This document shows, piece after piece, positions 1-5,059 of a stretch of 5,059 nt of DNA. A model generated the notes under the pieces. It was not told where the DNA came from. It ran no database searches and worked only from the letters and a program-made list of their open reading frames with translations. This stretch comes from Bifidobacterium breve (GTDB lineage Bacteria > Actinomycetota > Acidimicrobiia > Acidimicrobiales > Ilumatobacteraceae), in assembly GCA_943325425.2 (NCBI GenBank), contig CALPPJ020000136.1, positions 1 through 5,059 on the forward strand, written 5' to 3'. The number at the start of each line of letters is the position of its first letter. The stretch's first letter is position 1. The position numbers and the translations under genes are program-made.

Positions 1-485
1 GCCGCGCGCAATTCATCTGGGTCAAGACGGTAATGCGGCGGACGCAATGTCACTGGACGCGTCACTGCACCAGCCAATGCGATGCAGGCTTGATAGCTGT
101 CGTACATCGGTTCAAGTAAGGCAACTTCATCGCCAGTTTCAAGAAGCCCGAGTAAGACGCCAGCCAGCGCTTCGGTTGCTCCAGCAGTCACCAGGACTTC
201 TGAATCGGGATCGTATGACAAACCCCAAAAACGCAATTGATGTTCACAGATTGCCCGACGAAGTTCAGGAATACCCAGACCTGGTGGATATTGATTTTGC
301 CCACTACGAATCGCGTCTACGGCTGCATCAAGTACTTCTTGTGGGCCGTCATAATTCGGAAATCCTTGGCCGAGATTGATTGAGTTTGTCTCAGCAGCTA
401 GCGCCGTCATCTCAGCAAAAATGGTTGATCCGAAGCCCTGCAATTTTGAATTGAGATAAGGCACTCGAGCCGACGAACCGGACAT
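1..485 (-). CDS. Class I/II PLP-dependent aminotransferase, DapC-like (partial, C-terminus missing)
   Basis: Translating the minus strand from the ATG at 485 gives about 161 N-terminal residues; the window edge removes the rest, including the PLP lysine (the family is usually about 390 residues). Visible motifs fit fold-type I aminotransferases of the methionine/kynurenine/N-succinyldiaminopimelate group: NLGQGFPNYDGP (37-48), NQYPPGLGIPELRRAI (64-79), VTAGATEAL (99-107) in the cofactor phosphate-binding region, and EPMYDSY (125-131). The N-terminal FAEMTALA followed by NLGQGFP closely resembles my memory of mycobacterial DapC, which transaminates N-succinyl-2-amino-6-oxopimelate in lysine and peptidoglycan precursor synthesis. 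The substrate cannot be fixed from this half, so methionine or glutamine transaminase remains possible and no symbol is given. It follows deoC by 20 bp on the same strand, so it is probably last or near last in the cdd-deoC operon. Only a weak ribosome site (AGAG) precedes it. Cytosolic. Confidence 0.88.
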   Translation of the reverse strand, partial: MSGSSARVPYLNSKLQGFGSTIFAEMTALAAETNSINLGQGFPNYDGPQEVLDAAVDAIRSGQNQYPPGLGIPELRRAICEHQLRFWGLSYDPDSEVLVTAGATEALAGVLLGLLETGDEVALLEPMYDSYQACIALAGAVTRPVTLRPPHYRLDPDELRA

Positions 486-505
486 ATCTCTAGGTTATGC
501 GCAAT

Positions 506-1237
506 TCACGGGCGAAGTTCAGCCTCAACAGCATCAAGTAACCCGCTTGCCCCAAATCGAAAAGTTTGCGGCGTTGCCCATTGTGGTCCCATGATGGCGT
601 CAGCCAGATCGAGATATTGCTGTGCATCAGCAACAGTACGAATACCGCCCGATGGCTTGAGACCGACTGGTAGTCCAGAATCCCGGATGACCTGCAACAT
701 GGTGGTGACCGCCTCGGGAGTTGCCGACACCTTTGTTTTGCCAGTGGACGTCTTGATGAAGTCCGCACCCGACTTGATTGCCAATTCAGATGCCCGGCGA
801 ATTCTTTCTGGGTTGATGAGTTCGCCTGTTTCCAAAATGACTTTCAGATGAGCCGGTGCGTGAACAACTTCTCGAACCGCTTGCAACATGGAGAGAACTT
901 GAGCCTCGTCACCTGTGATCATTGACTGATACGGCAAGACGAGATCAATTTCATCGGCGCCCGCATCAAGAGCTGCAATTGTTGTGGCAACAACATCAGC
1001 AACGTCAGTTCCTCCGTGCGGAAAATTCACAACAGTCGCCACTTTGATTGACGTTCCTCGCAAGATTGATGCGCACAAATTAACGAACGGTGGCCAGACA
1101 CACACGGCCGCAGTATTACCGAATTCACCTTGAGCGCGTGAACAGAGTTCAACGACATCTTCTTCTCTGCAATCATCATTGAGGTTGGTGAGATCAATCA
1201 GTGACAAAATTCGTTGAGCGGACGATTGAGTTGTCAC
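506..1237 (-). CDS. deoC: Deoxyribose-phosphate aldolase
   Basis: This 243-residue protein is a class I aldolase that splits 2-deoxy-D-ribose 5-phosphate into acetaldehyde and glyceraldehyde 3-phosphate, the last step of deoxynucleoside catabolism in the cytosol. It aligns by eye along its length with E. coli DeoC (259 residues): LIDLTNLNDD (13-22), GNTAAVCVWP (40-49), VVNFPHGG (69-76), ADEIDLVLPY (94-103), KVILETGEL (132-140), DFIKTSTGK (159-167) and GLKPSGGIRT (192-201). K162 corresponds to the Schiff-base lysine (E. coli K167), D98 to D102 and K194 to K201, so it should be active. The start is GTG at 1237; GTGA overlaps the cdd stop (1234-1236), which suggests translational coupling. A GGTGGG lies about nine bases upstream. 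It resembles the longer E. coli type more than the shorter (about 224-residue) DeoC I recall from mycobacteria. Confidence 0.96.
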   Translation of the reverse strand: MTTQSSAQRILSLIDLTNLNDDCREEDVVELCSRAQGEFGNTAAVCVWPPFVNLCASILRGTSIKVATVVNFPHGGTDVADVVATTIAALDAGADEIDLVLPYQSMITGDEAQVLSMLQAVREVVHAPAHLKVILETGELINPERIRRASELAIKSGADFIKTSTGKTKVSATPEAVTTMLQVIRDSGLPVGLKPSGGIRTVADAQQYLDLADAIMGPQWATPQTFRFGASGLLDAVEAELRP

Positions 1238-1683
1238 GAAACAAAACCCACCAAATTGTCGGGTCCAAATGACGTGGGCAGAAGTTGTTCCATCGTAAAA
1301 ATCGCTCGGACTCCATCGGGCCCACAGGCGTAAATCGAAGTGTCACTCTTTGCAAACTCGCGTACTCGTTGACGACAGCCTCCACAACAAGTTCCTACTT
1401 CGGTGCTGTCACAAATCGTCACCAAAGCAAAGATTTCTTTTTCCCCTCCAGCAATCATGGCGGCGATGGCACTCGCCTCGGCACAGTTGCCCACTGGGTA
1501 CGCTGCGTTTTCAACATTGCATCCAACGTAGATATTTCCGCGCGGGGTCAAAATCGCAGCGCCAACTAAAAAGTGCGAATACGGCGCATACGCACGGGCT
1601 TGAACGTCCTTGGCTTGCTCAAAAAGTTCCTGAACATGATGTTCTGAAGGTAACTGGGCAAATTCAATGATCTGATGGCTCAC
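1234..1683 (-). CDS. cdd: Cytidine deaminase
   Basis: This 149-residue zinc enzyme hydrolytically deaminates cytidine and deoxycytidine to uridine and deoxyuridine in pyrimidine salvage. The length fits the small homotetrameric class. Seen in order: the substrate-site segment YAPYSHFLVGAA (32-43), NVENAAYP (56-63) with the ribose-binding N and E, the catalytic CAE (67-69, zinc ligand C67 and proton shuttle E69), and CGGCRQRVREF (100-110) with zinc ligands C100 and C103. LLPTSFGPDNL (134-144) is the usual C-terminal signature. The residue before the CxxC is Cys99, where proline is customary. The start is GTG at 1683, preceded by TAAGG seven bases upstream, which may be a ribosome site. It is the first gene of a minus-strand operon and overlaps deoC by four bases; the two act in the same salvage pathway. 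Its promoter must lie in or near the 41-bp gap shared with plsC. Confidence 0.96.
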   Translation of the reverse strand: MSHQIIEFAQLPSEHHVQELFEQAKDVQARAYAPYSHFLVGAAILTPRGNIYVGCNVENAAYPVGNCAEASAIAAMIAGGEKEIFALVTICDSTEVGTCCGGCRQRVREFAKSDTSIYACGPDGVRAIFTMEQLLPTSFGPDNLVGFVS

Positions 1684-1689
1684 AGAACA

Positions 1690-1695
1690 ACCTTA
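1690..1695 (-). promoter_or_regulatory. Possible -10 element (TAAGGT) or ribosome site for cdd
   Basis: On the minus strand TAAGGT ends exactly six bases before the cdd GTG. The TAnnnT pattern at this spacing is what leaderless actinobacterial genes show, with transcription starting at the start codon itself. The same bases contain AAGG, which could instead be a Shine-Dalgarno core seven bases from GTG. No convincing -35 box is seen at 16-18 bp, and sequence alone does not decide between the two readings. Confidence 0.3.
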
Positions 1696-1703
1696 TGGCA
1701 CCT

Positions 1704-1723
1704 TTTCATGTGCAAACATGAAA
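1704..1723. promoter_or_regulatory. Perfect inverted repeat between cdd and plsC (operator or hairpin)
   Basis: TTTCATGT, spacer GCAA, then ACATGAAA: an 8-bp perfect inverted repeat filling about half of the 41-bp gap between two divergent start codons. As DNA it could be an operator for a dimeric regulator acting on cdd-deoC and plsC. As plus-strand RNA it would fold into an 8-bp stem closed by GCAA, a GNRA tetraloop, ending one base before the plsC GTG where a ribosome site would normally be. There is no U-run beside it, so it is not a typical terminator. The repeat is directly visible; its role is inferred. Confidence 0.5.
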
Positions 1724-1724
1724 T

Positions 1725-2465
1725 GTGCTGAAAAGAAGTGTTCTGAGTTTTTGGAGTTGGTTCGCCCTCGGTGTGATTGTCATCGTCTGGACACCCTTGG
1801 TCTTTGTCGTCTGGGTCGCCACAATGCCGTTTGACAAAGGTCGTTACGCAACGGGTTACACCTTTCGTCGACTTTGTGTTTTGCACCAGTGGCTTAACCC
1901 ACTTTGGAAATTTCGTACAAGTGGCGAACTTCCAAAGAACAAACGTAATCCATACGTGATGGTTTCAAATCACGAAAGTTTCGTTGACATGTTGTTGATT
2001 AGCCATCTCAAGATTGAAATGAAATGGTTAAGCAAAGAATCAATCCTCAAGATCCCACTGGTCGGCTGGATGATGAAAATGTCGGGCGATATTTCGCTTG
2101 TTCGTGGAGATCGTTCAAGCGGAGCCGCCGCGTTGAAAGTGTGCGAAACCTGGCTAGATCGCAAAATGTCAGTCATGATTTTTCCCGAAGGTACCCGCAG
2201 TCTTGACGGAGAAATTCGGGCGTTCAAAGATGGAGCTTTCCGACTGGCCATCACGACTGGTACGCCCATTTTGCCGATGGCCGTTCACGGCACCCGTTCG
2301 GCGCTTCGTAAGCATGACTGGCGAATGGGCGACACCAATGCTGAAGTTCGCGTCCTTGAACCCATCAGCACCGTTGGTATGACCGAAGACGATATTCCCG
2401 TACTTCGTGAACGCGTTCGAGACTTGATCGTGGCTGAAGTGGCCAAAATGAGCGCAGCCGACTAA
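1725..2465 (+). CDS. plsC: 1-acyl-sn-glycerol-3-phosphate acyltransferase (PlsC/LPLAT family)
   Basis: This 246-residue membrane-associated enzyme probably transfers an acyl chain to the sn-2 position of lysophosphatidic acid, giving phosphatidic acid for phospholipid synthesis. A hydrophobic segment (about 11-34) should anchor it in the cytoplasmic membrane. The acyltransferase blocks appear in order: NHESFVD (82-88, catalytic His83 and Asp88 of the NHx4D motif), GDISLVRGDR (121-130), FPEGTRS (153-159, glycerol phosphate binding) and ILPMAVHGT (182-190). The length is normal for the family. The start is GTG at 1725: an in-frame ATG at 1695 runs into TGA at 1719, and no other upstream start is usable. 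There is no recognisable Shine-Dalgarno; an inverted repeat lies directly upstream. It diverges from cdd and converges with dut. The acyl acceptor is inferred from the family; some members acylate other lysolipids. Confidence 0.9.
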   Translation: MLKRSVLSFWSWFALGVIVIVWTPLVFVVWVATMPFDKGRYATGYTFRRLCVLHQWLNPLWKFRTSGELPKNKRNPYVMVSNHESFVDMLLISHLKIEMKWLSKESILKIPLVGWMMKMSGDISLVRGDRSSGAAALKVCETWLDRKMSVMIFPEGTRSLDGEIRAFKDGAFRLAITTGTPILPMAVHGTRSALRKHDWRMGDTNAEVRVLEPISTVGMTEDDIPVLRERVRDLIVAEVAKMSAAD

Positions 2466-2466
2466 A

Positions 2467-2511
2467 TCAACAACCCGCCTGAATCAACGACCAGCCTGAA
2501 TTAACGACCCG
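2467..2511. repeat. Short tandem repeat, 17-bp unit, about 2.6 copies
   Basis: Copy 1 is TCAACAACCCGCCTGAA (2467-2483), copy 2 is TCAACGACCAGCCTGAA (2484-2500; two mismatches), and a third partial copy TTAACGACCCG (2501-2511) contains the dut stop and its last Arg codon. The array fills the entire 35-bp space between the converging plsC and dut stops. No stem-loop or T-run is present, so it does not look like an intrinsic terminator. It may have arisen by slippage duplication of the dut 3' end. Confidence 0.7.
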
Positions 2512-2947
2512 AATGTCCAAAGCCGCCACCGCGGTCATTGTCATCAAGTTTGGCCATTTCATTCCACTGCACGTGAGAGACCGGTTGAATCACGAGTTGA
2601 GCGATACGGTCGCCGCGACTGATGCGATAGGCATTTCGGGGATCGGTATTTACCAAAACCACCTTGATTTCGCCTCGATAGGCCGAATCAATCAGTCCAG
2701 GGCTATTCAGGACCGTCACCCCGTTCTTGAGGGCAAGTCCGCTTCGAGGCAACACAAAGCCCGCATATCCCCTCGGAATGGCGATGGAAATGCCCGTCGG
2801 CATCAAAATTCGGCCACCTGCTGGAGAAATGGTGATTTCTTCGCGGGCCAGCAAATCAAGGCCGGCATCTCCATCATGGGCGTACGTCGGAAGGTCTAGT
2901 TGCTTGTCGAGGCGAACAATAGAAATGCTGATTGGCAGATCACTCAT
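2501..2947 (-). CDS. dut: dUTP diphosphatase (dUTPase)
   Basis: This 148-residue trimeric dUTPase hydrolyses dUTP to dUMP and pyrophosphate, keeping uracil out of DNA and supplying dUMP for thymidylate synthesis. All five family motifs are present: DAGLD (27-31), PRSG (67-70), [12 protein letters not shown] (83-94, with catalytic-water Asp87 and uracil-stacking Tyr90), [10 protein letters not shown] (111-120) and the glycine-rich C-terminal arm [10 protein letters not shown] (139-148), whose usual form is RGxGGFGSTG. The centre ([23 protein letters not shown]) is close to my memory of mycobacterial Dut. The start is ATG at 2947; no strong ribosome site is seen upstream. It is divergent from orn and convergent with plsC, so it is probably transcribed alone from the gap upstream. 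Its 3' end forms the last copy of the 17-bp repeat. Confidence 0.97.
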   Translation of the reverse strand: MSDLPISISIVRLDKQLDLPTYAHDGDAGLDLLAREEITISPAGGRILMPTGISIAIPRGYAGFVLPRSGLALKNGVTVLNSPGLIDSAYRGEIKVVLVNTDPRNAYRISRGDRIAQLVIQPVSHVQWNEMAKLDDNDRGGGFGHSGR

Positions 2948-3042
2948 GCCACGACGATACGCGCTCGGGCAGCAATTTTAAAAAACGGCCATTTAAACGG
3001 CGCATTGATAGATCGCCACAGCCATGGCGTAGCGTCTCCGAT
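2948..3042. promoter_or_regulatory. Divergent dut/orn intergenic region with a candidate dut -10 box
   Basis: These 95 bp separate the dut ATG from the preferred orn GTG and should hold both promoters. An AT-rich core (2974-2997) carries two close TTTAAA stretches, each leading into ACGG. On the minus strand TAAAAT (2975-2980) matches TATAAT at five of six positions and lies about 27 bp before the dut ATG, which suits a -10 box, but no good -35 is found. For orn I see nothing convincing. If the alternative TTG start of orn were used, this stretch would be coding instead. Confidence 0.35.
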
Positions 3043-3576
3043 GTGCTTGTGTGGATGGATTTAGAAATGACGGGGCTGATCCCCGAAAAAGACGTCATCG
3101 TTGAAATTGCAACGATCGTCACCGATGACCAACTCAATGTCATTGCCGAAGGCCCCGATCTAGTCATCCACCAAACTGATGAAGTTTTGGCTGGCATGGA
3201 CAAGTTTGTGGTCGATATGCATACTAAGTCGGGTCTGCTCACCATGATCCGCGAATCCACGATCTCTCTTGAACAAGCCGGTCAGCAAACGCTTGAATTC
3301 ATTAAGGCCCATGTTCCCGAAGCGCGAACCGTTCCCTTGTGTGGCAACTCAATCGGCACCGATCGCCGTTTCTTGGCGCGTTATTTACCCGACATCGAAA
3401 ACCACTTGCACTATCGCTCGGTTGATGTCAGCACCATCAAAGAACTCGTGAAGCGTTGGTATCCCGGTAGCGACAGCGTGCGTCCCTTCAAAGTTGGTAA
3501 GCACCGAGCGCTCGACGATGTTCATGAAAGCATCGCCGAATTACGCTTCTACCGCGAGAAAGTTTTTGTTCAATGA
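3043..3576 (+). CDS. orn: Oligoribonuclease (DEDDh 3'-5' exonuclease)
   Basis: This cytosolic exonuclease degrades 2-5 nt RNA fragments, including pGpG from c-di-GMP turnover, to mononucleotides. From GTG at 3043 it has 177 residues (E. coli Orn has about 181). The DEDDh set is complete: DLEMTG gives D6 and E8, GTDRRF gives D107, and HRALDD gives H154 and D159. [24 protein letters not shown] and the C-terminal [10 protein letters not shown] are typical Orn segments. The start is uncertain. The frame stays open back to a TTG at 2932, directly after a TGA; this would add 37 residues with a basic patch (KKRPFKRR) and overlap the dut 5' end by 16 bp. GTG at 3049 is also possible. I prefer 3043 because family members begin only a few residues before the LVWxDLEMTG strand. 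None of the choices has a clear ribosome site. The MBL-fold gene overlaps its stop by ATGA. Confidence 0.93.
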   Translation: MLVWMDLEMTGLIPEKDVIVEIATIVTDDQLNVIAEGPDLVIHQTDEVLAGMDKFVVDMHTKSGLLTMIRESTISLEQAGQQTLEFIKAHVPEARTVPLCGNSIGTDRRFLARYLPDIENHLHYRSVDVSTIKELVKRWYPGSDSVRPFKVGKHRALDDVHESIAELRFYREKVFVQ

Positions 3577-4634
3577 CCCAACCTGCCCCCCGAATACCCA
3601 AACAAGAGCAATTACCAGCGAGTGACGACATCCTCGAAATTGCTCCAGGTGTTCTACGGGCTCAGCTGCCGATCTCAATTCCAGGCCTCGGTCACGTCAA
3701 TATGTATGTGCTCGAAGACGAACGTGGTGTCACCTTGGTCGACCCTGGTCTCCCCGAGAAGGCCAGTTATGCAGTCGTCAAAAAACGACTTGTACAAATG
3801 GGCGTTCCCCTCAAGCGGGTCCATTCGGTCATCGTGACTCACAGTCACCCCGATCACTTTGGTGGAGCACATTGGCTACAAAGTGAAACTGGTTGCGACA
3901 TCATCACGCACGAAAAGTTTCGCGTCTTTTGGGATCCAACCGAACCACCCGATGTCGACATTGACGACCCTGACAACGCGCCGAAGCATCGCATGCCGTG
4001 GGAACCTCCACCGTGGGGCGGACCCGGAATGGACATTCCCTGGAAGAGACGTGCCCGAATTGCGGTGACTCGCCGCATTCCCAAGCTCATGCGCTTACCC
4101 CGACCAACCATTCGTCTCGCTGATGCCGAGCACTTTCGTTTCGCGCGTCGTGATTGGGTCGCGGTTCATACGCCCGGCCACACTGCAGACCATTTATGTC
4201 TCTTTGATCCCGAACATGGTTTGATGTTGTGCGGTGACCATGTGCTGCCAACCATTACGCCTCATATCAGTGGCATGATGCCCGCCAAGGATCCTCTCAA
4301 CCTGTTTTTTGAATCACTCGACAAAGTTGCCGCTTTTGGCCCACAGGTCAAGATCGCTCTACCTGCCCACGGTGACATCTTTACCGATCTTGCTGGACGA
4401 GCGAACGACATCAAAGAACATCACGTCGGACGACTTCAAAAATTACGTGATGCTTGCCTTGAAGTGAACCGACCGACAACAGTGATGGAAATGTCAACAT
4501 ATCTTTTCTCACCTCGATCACAAGGTGGAATGGCAGACAGCGAAACATATGCCCATCTTGAGCATCTTCGCTTAGCCGGCGAAATGGATCGTCTTGATGT
4601 TGATGGGCGTTATCAGTACACACTGAAGGACTAA
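3573..4634 (+). CDS. MBL-fold metallo-hydrolase with C-terminal winged-helix-like domain
   Basis: This 353-residue protein has the full metallo-beta-lactamase-fold dinuclear metal site: THSHPDH (89-95, ligands H90, H92, D94, H95), TPGHT (200-204, H203), CGDH (220-223, D222) and PAHGD (265-269, H266). After the core, residues about 285-350 (MSTYLFSPR...[15 protein letters not shown]) resemble the small winged-helix tail of LACTB2/glyoxalase-II-like proteins, where it is a structural or substrate lid rather than a DNA-binding domain. Residues about 118-180 form an unusual Pro/Trp/Arg-rich insert ([14 protein letters not shown], then [21 protein letters not shown]) between the first and second metal motifs. 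There is no signal peptide, so it is cytosolic. It starts at ATG 3573 overlapping the orn stop (ATGA), suggesting coupled translation. The substrate is unknown; a thioester, a phosphodiester or RNA are all possible for this fold. Confidence 0.9.
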   Translation: MTQPAPRIPKQEQLPASDDILEIAPGVLRAQLPISIPGLGHVNMYVLEDERGVTLVDPGLPEKASYAVVKKRLVQMGVPLKRVHSVIVTHSHPDHFGGAHWLQSETGCDIITHEKFRVFWDPTEPPDVDIDDPDNAPKHRMPWEPPPWGGPGMDIPWKRRARIAVTRRIPKLMRLPRPTIRLADAEHFRFARRDWVAVHTPGHTADHLCLFDPEHGLMLCGDHVLPTITPHISGMMPAKDPLNLFFESLDKVAAFGPQVKIALPAHGDIFTDLAGRANDIKEHHVGRLQKLRDACLEVNRPTTVMEMSTYLFSPRSQGGMADSETYAHLEHLRLAGEMDRLDVDGRYQYTLKD

Positions 4635-4640
4635 TTAGTG

Positions 4641-4646
4641 GCAGGC
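4641..4646 (+). promoter_or_regulatory. Possible ribosome binding site for the sulfatase gene
   Basis: GCAGGC in the 19-bp gap after the MBL-fold stop carries AGG about nine bases before the GTG at 4654. It is the only purine-rich match in the gap and is weak. No promoter or terminator is evident here, which favours read-through from the orn-MBL transcript. Confidence 0.3.
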
Positions 4647-4653
4647 TGTAACC

Positions 4654-5059
4654 GTGAGCAGTCGCCCAAACGTTCTCTTCATCACTCTTGATCAATTTCG
4701 CGGCGATGCGTTGTCATGCGCCGACCATTTCATTGTCAAAACACCGAACCTTGATGCATTAGCTCAATCAGGAGTACGTTTCTCAAGCCACTACACCCAA
4801 TCAACACCGTGTGCACCCGGCAGGGCTGGCCTCTACACCGGTATGTATCAAATGAATCACCGGGTGGTGGCTAATGGGACTCCACTTGATAATCGTTTTG
4901 ACAATGTTGCTCGACTTGCACAGCGAAGTGGTTATCAGGGAAAGCTTTTTGGCTACACCGACCAATCAATAGATCCACGAATGACCGCCAGTCCCGATGA
5001 TCCGCGATTACAAACATATGAAGAGATCCTGCCCGGCTTTGAATGGGACCTCAATCTCA
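4654..5059 (+). CDS. Sulfatase-family hydrolase, phosphonate monoester hydrolase-like (partial, N-terminal part)
   Basis: About 135 N-terminal residues of an alkaline-phosphatase-superfamily enzyme; the window ends inside it (family length is about 500 residues). NVLFITLDQFRGDAL (6-20) supplies the first metal ligands (D13 and probably Q14). CAPGRAGLYTG (53-63) is the sulfatase CxPxR signature, in which Cys53 would become formylglycine. The stretch MNHRVVANGTPLD, then GYTDQSIDPR and SPDDPRLQ, resembles my memory of rhizobial and Burkholderia phosphonate monoester hydrolases (MNHRAVQN.PLD, GYT, DPR, SPNDPR) more than typical arylsulfatases. Members hydrolyse phosphonate or phosphate diesters and sulfate esters with broad specificity, so the exact substrate is open. 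Activity would need a formylglycine-generating enzyme elsewhere in the genome. The only usable start is GTG 4654, since an in-frame TAG sits at 4636. No signal peptide is seen. It lies 19 bp after the MBL-fold gene on the same strand. Confidence 0.88.
   Translation, partial: MSSRPNVLFITLDQFRGDALSCADHFIVKTPNLDALAQSGVRFSSHYTQSTPCAPGRAGLYTGMYQMNHRVVANGTPLDNRFDNVARLAQRSGYQGKLFGYTDQSIDPRMTASPDDPRLQTYEEILPGFEWDLNL

Noticed and set aside
47..379. Open plus-strand frame of 110 codons
   Set aside because: It lies antisense to the aminotransferase, which has clear family motifs; the plus-strand translation shows no recognisable domain.
490..851. Open frames on both strands inside deoC (490-768 minus, 591-851 plus)
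   Set aside because: They are out of frame with a full-length, motif-complete DeoC and have no recognisable protein features.
1285..1670. Two plus-strand open frames opposite cdd
   Set aside because: They are antisense to a complete cytidine deaminase and look like composition shadows.
2466..2500. Bidirectional terminator between plsC and dut
   Set aside because: The gap is a direct tandem repeat with no self-complementary stem and no T-run.
2932..2960. Sigma-70-like promoter for orn (TTGGCA, then CGATAC 17 bp on)
   Set aside because: The -35-like hexamer is reasonable but the -10 match is poor; not strong enough to annotate.
2513..2981. Plus-strand open frames opposite dut
   Set aside because: dut has all five dUTPase motifs on the minus strand; the opposite frames have no coherent domain.
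4411..4695. Minus-strand frame over the end of the MBL gene and start of the sulfatase gene
   Set aside because: It overlaps two well-supported plus-strand genes and shows no domain.
1..5059. A novel defence, mobile or RNA-based system
   Set aside because: All eight coding regions belong to known enzyme families, and the gaps are short (longest 95 bp). No transposase, integrase, array, tRNA or rRNA signature is visible on either strand.

Overview
The window looks like ordinary chromosomal DNA from a bacterium, most likely an actinobacterium. The dUTPase (NSPG..ID..YRGEIKV), oligoribonuclease (DVS.IKEL..RWYP) and N-terminal aminotransferase fragment (FAEM.ALA....NLGQGFP) resemble my memory of mycobacterial Dut, Orn and DapC. 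Base composition is near balanced by eye, which would suit a moderate-GC actinobacterium such as a freshwater acidimicrobiial lineage, but that placement is a guess. Five of the eight genes appear to start with GTG, and clear Shine-Dalgarno sequences are scarce.

Region 1 (1-1683, minus strand) is an apparent three-gene operon. It reads cdd (cytidine deaminase), then deoC (deoxyribose-phosphate aldolase) joined by a GTGA overlap, then, 20 bp on, a class I/II aminotransferase cut off by the window edge. Cdd and DeoC are two steps of (deoxy)pyrimidine nucleoside salvage and catabolism; the aminotransferase is not an obvious part of that route. Region 2 (1684-1724) is a 41-bp divergent gap almost half filled by a perfect 8-4-8 inverted repeat. 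Region 3 (1725-2465, plus) is a plsC-type 1-acylglycerol-3-phosphate acyltransferase. It converges on dut (2501-2947, minus), with a short 17-bp tandem repeat between the two stops that runs into the dut stop codon.

Region 4 (2948-5059) starts with a divergent AT-rich gap between dut and orn. It continues on the plus strand with orn (oligoribonuclease), an MBL-fold hydrolase overlapping orn by ATGA, and, 19 bp on, the N-terminal quarter of a formylglycine-type sulfatase resembling phosphonate monoester hydrolases. Those three probably form one transcript.

Taken together the window holds nucleotide housekeeping (cdd, deoC, dut, orn), one phospholipid gene and two metallohydrolases of unknown substrate. 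I found no mobile element, RNA gene, CRISPR array or clearly new system. The points most worth a second look are the inverted repeat between cdd and plsC, the tandem repeat at the plsC/dut junction, the uncertain orn start, and the MBL/sulfatase pair behind orn.
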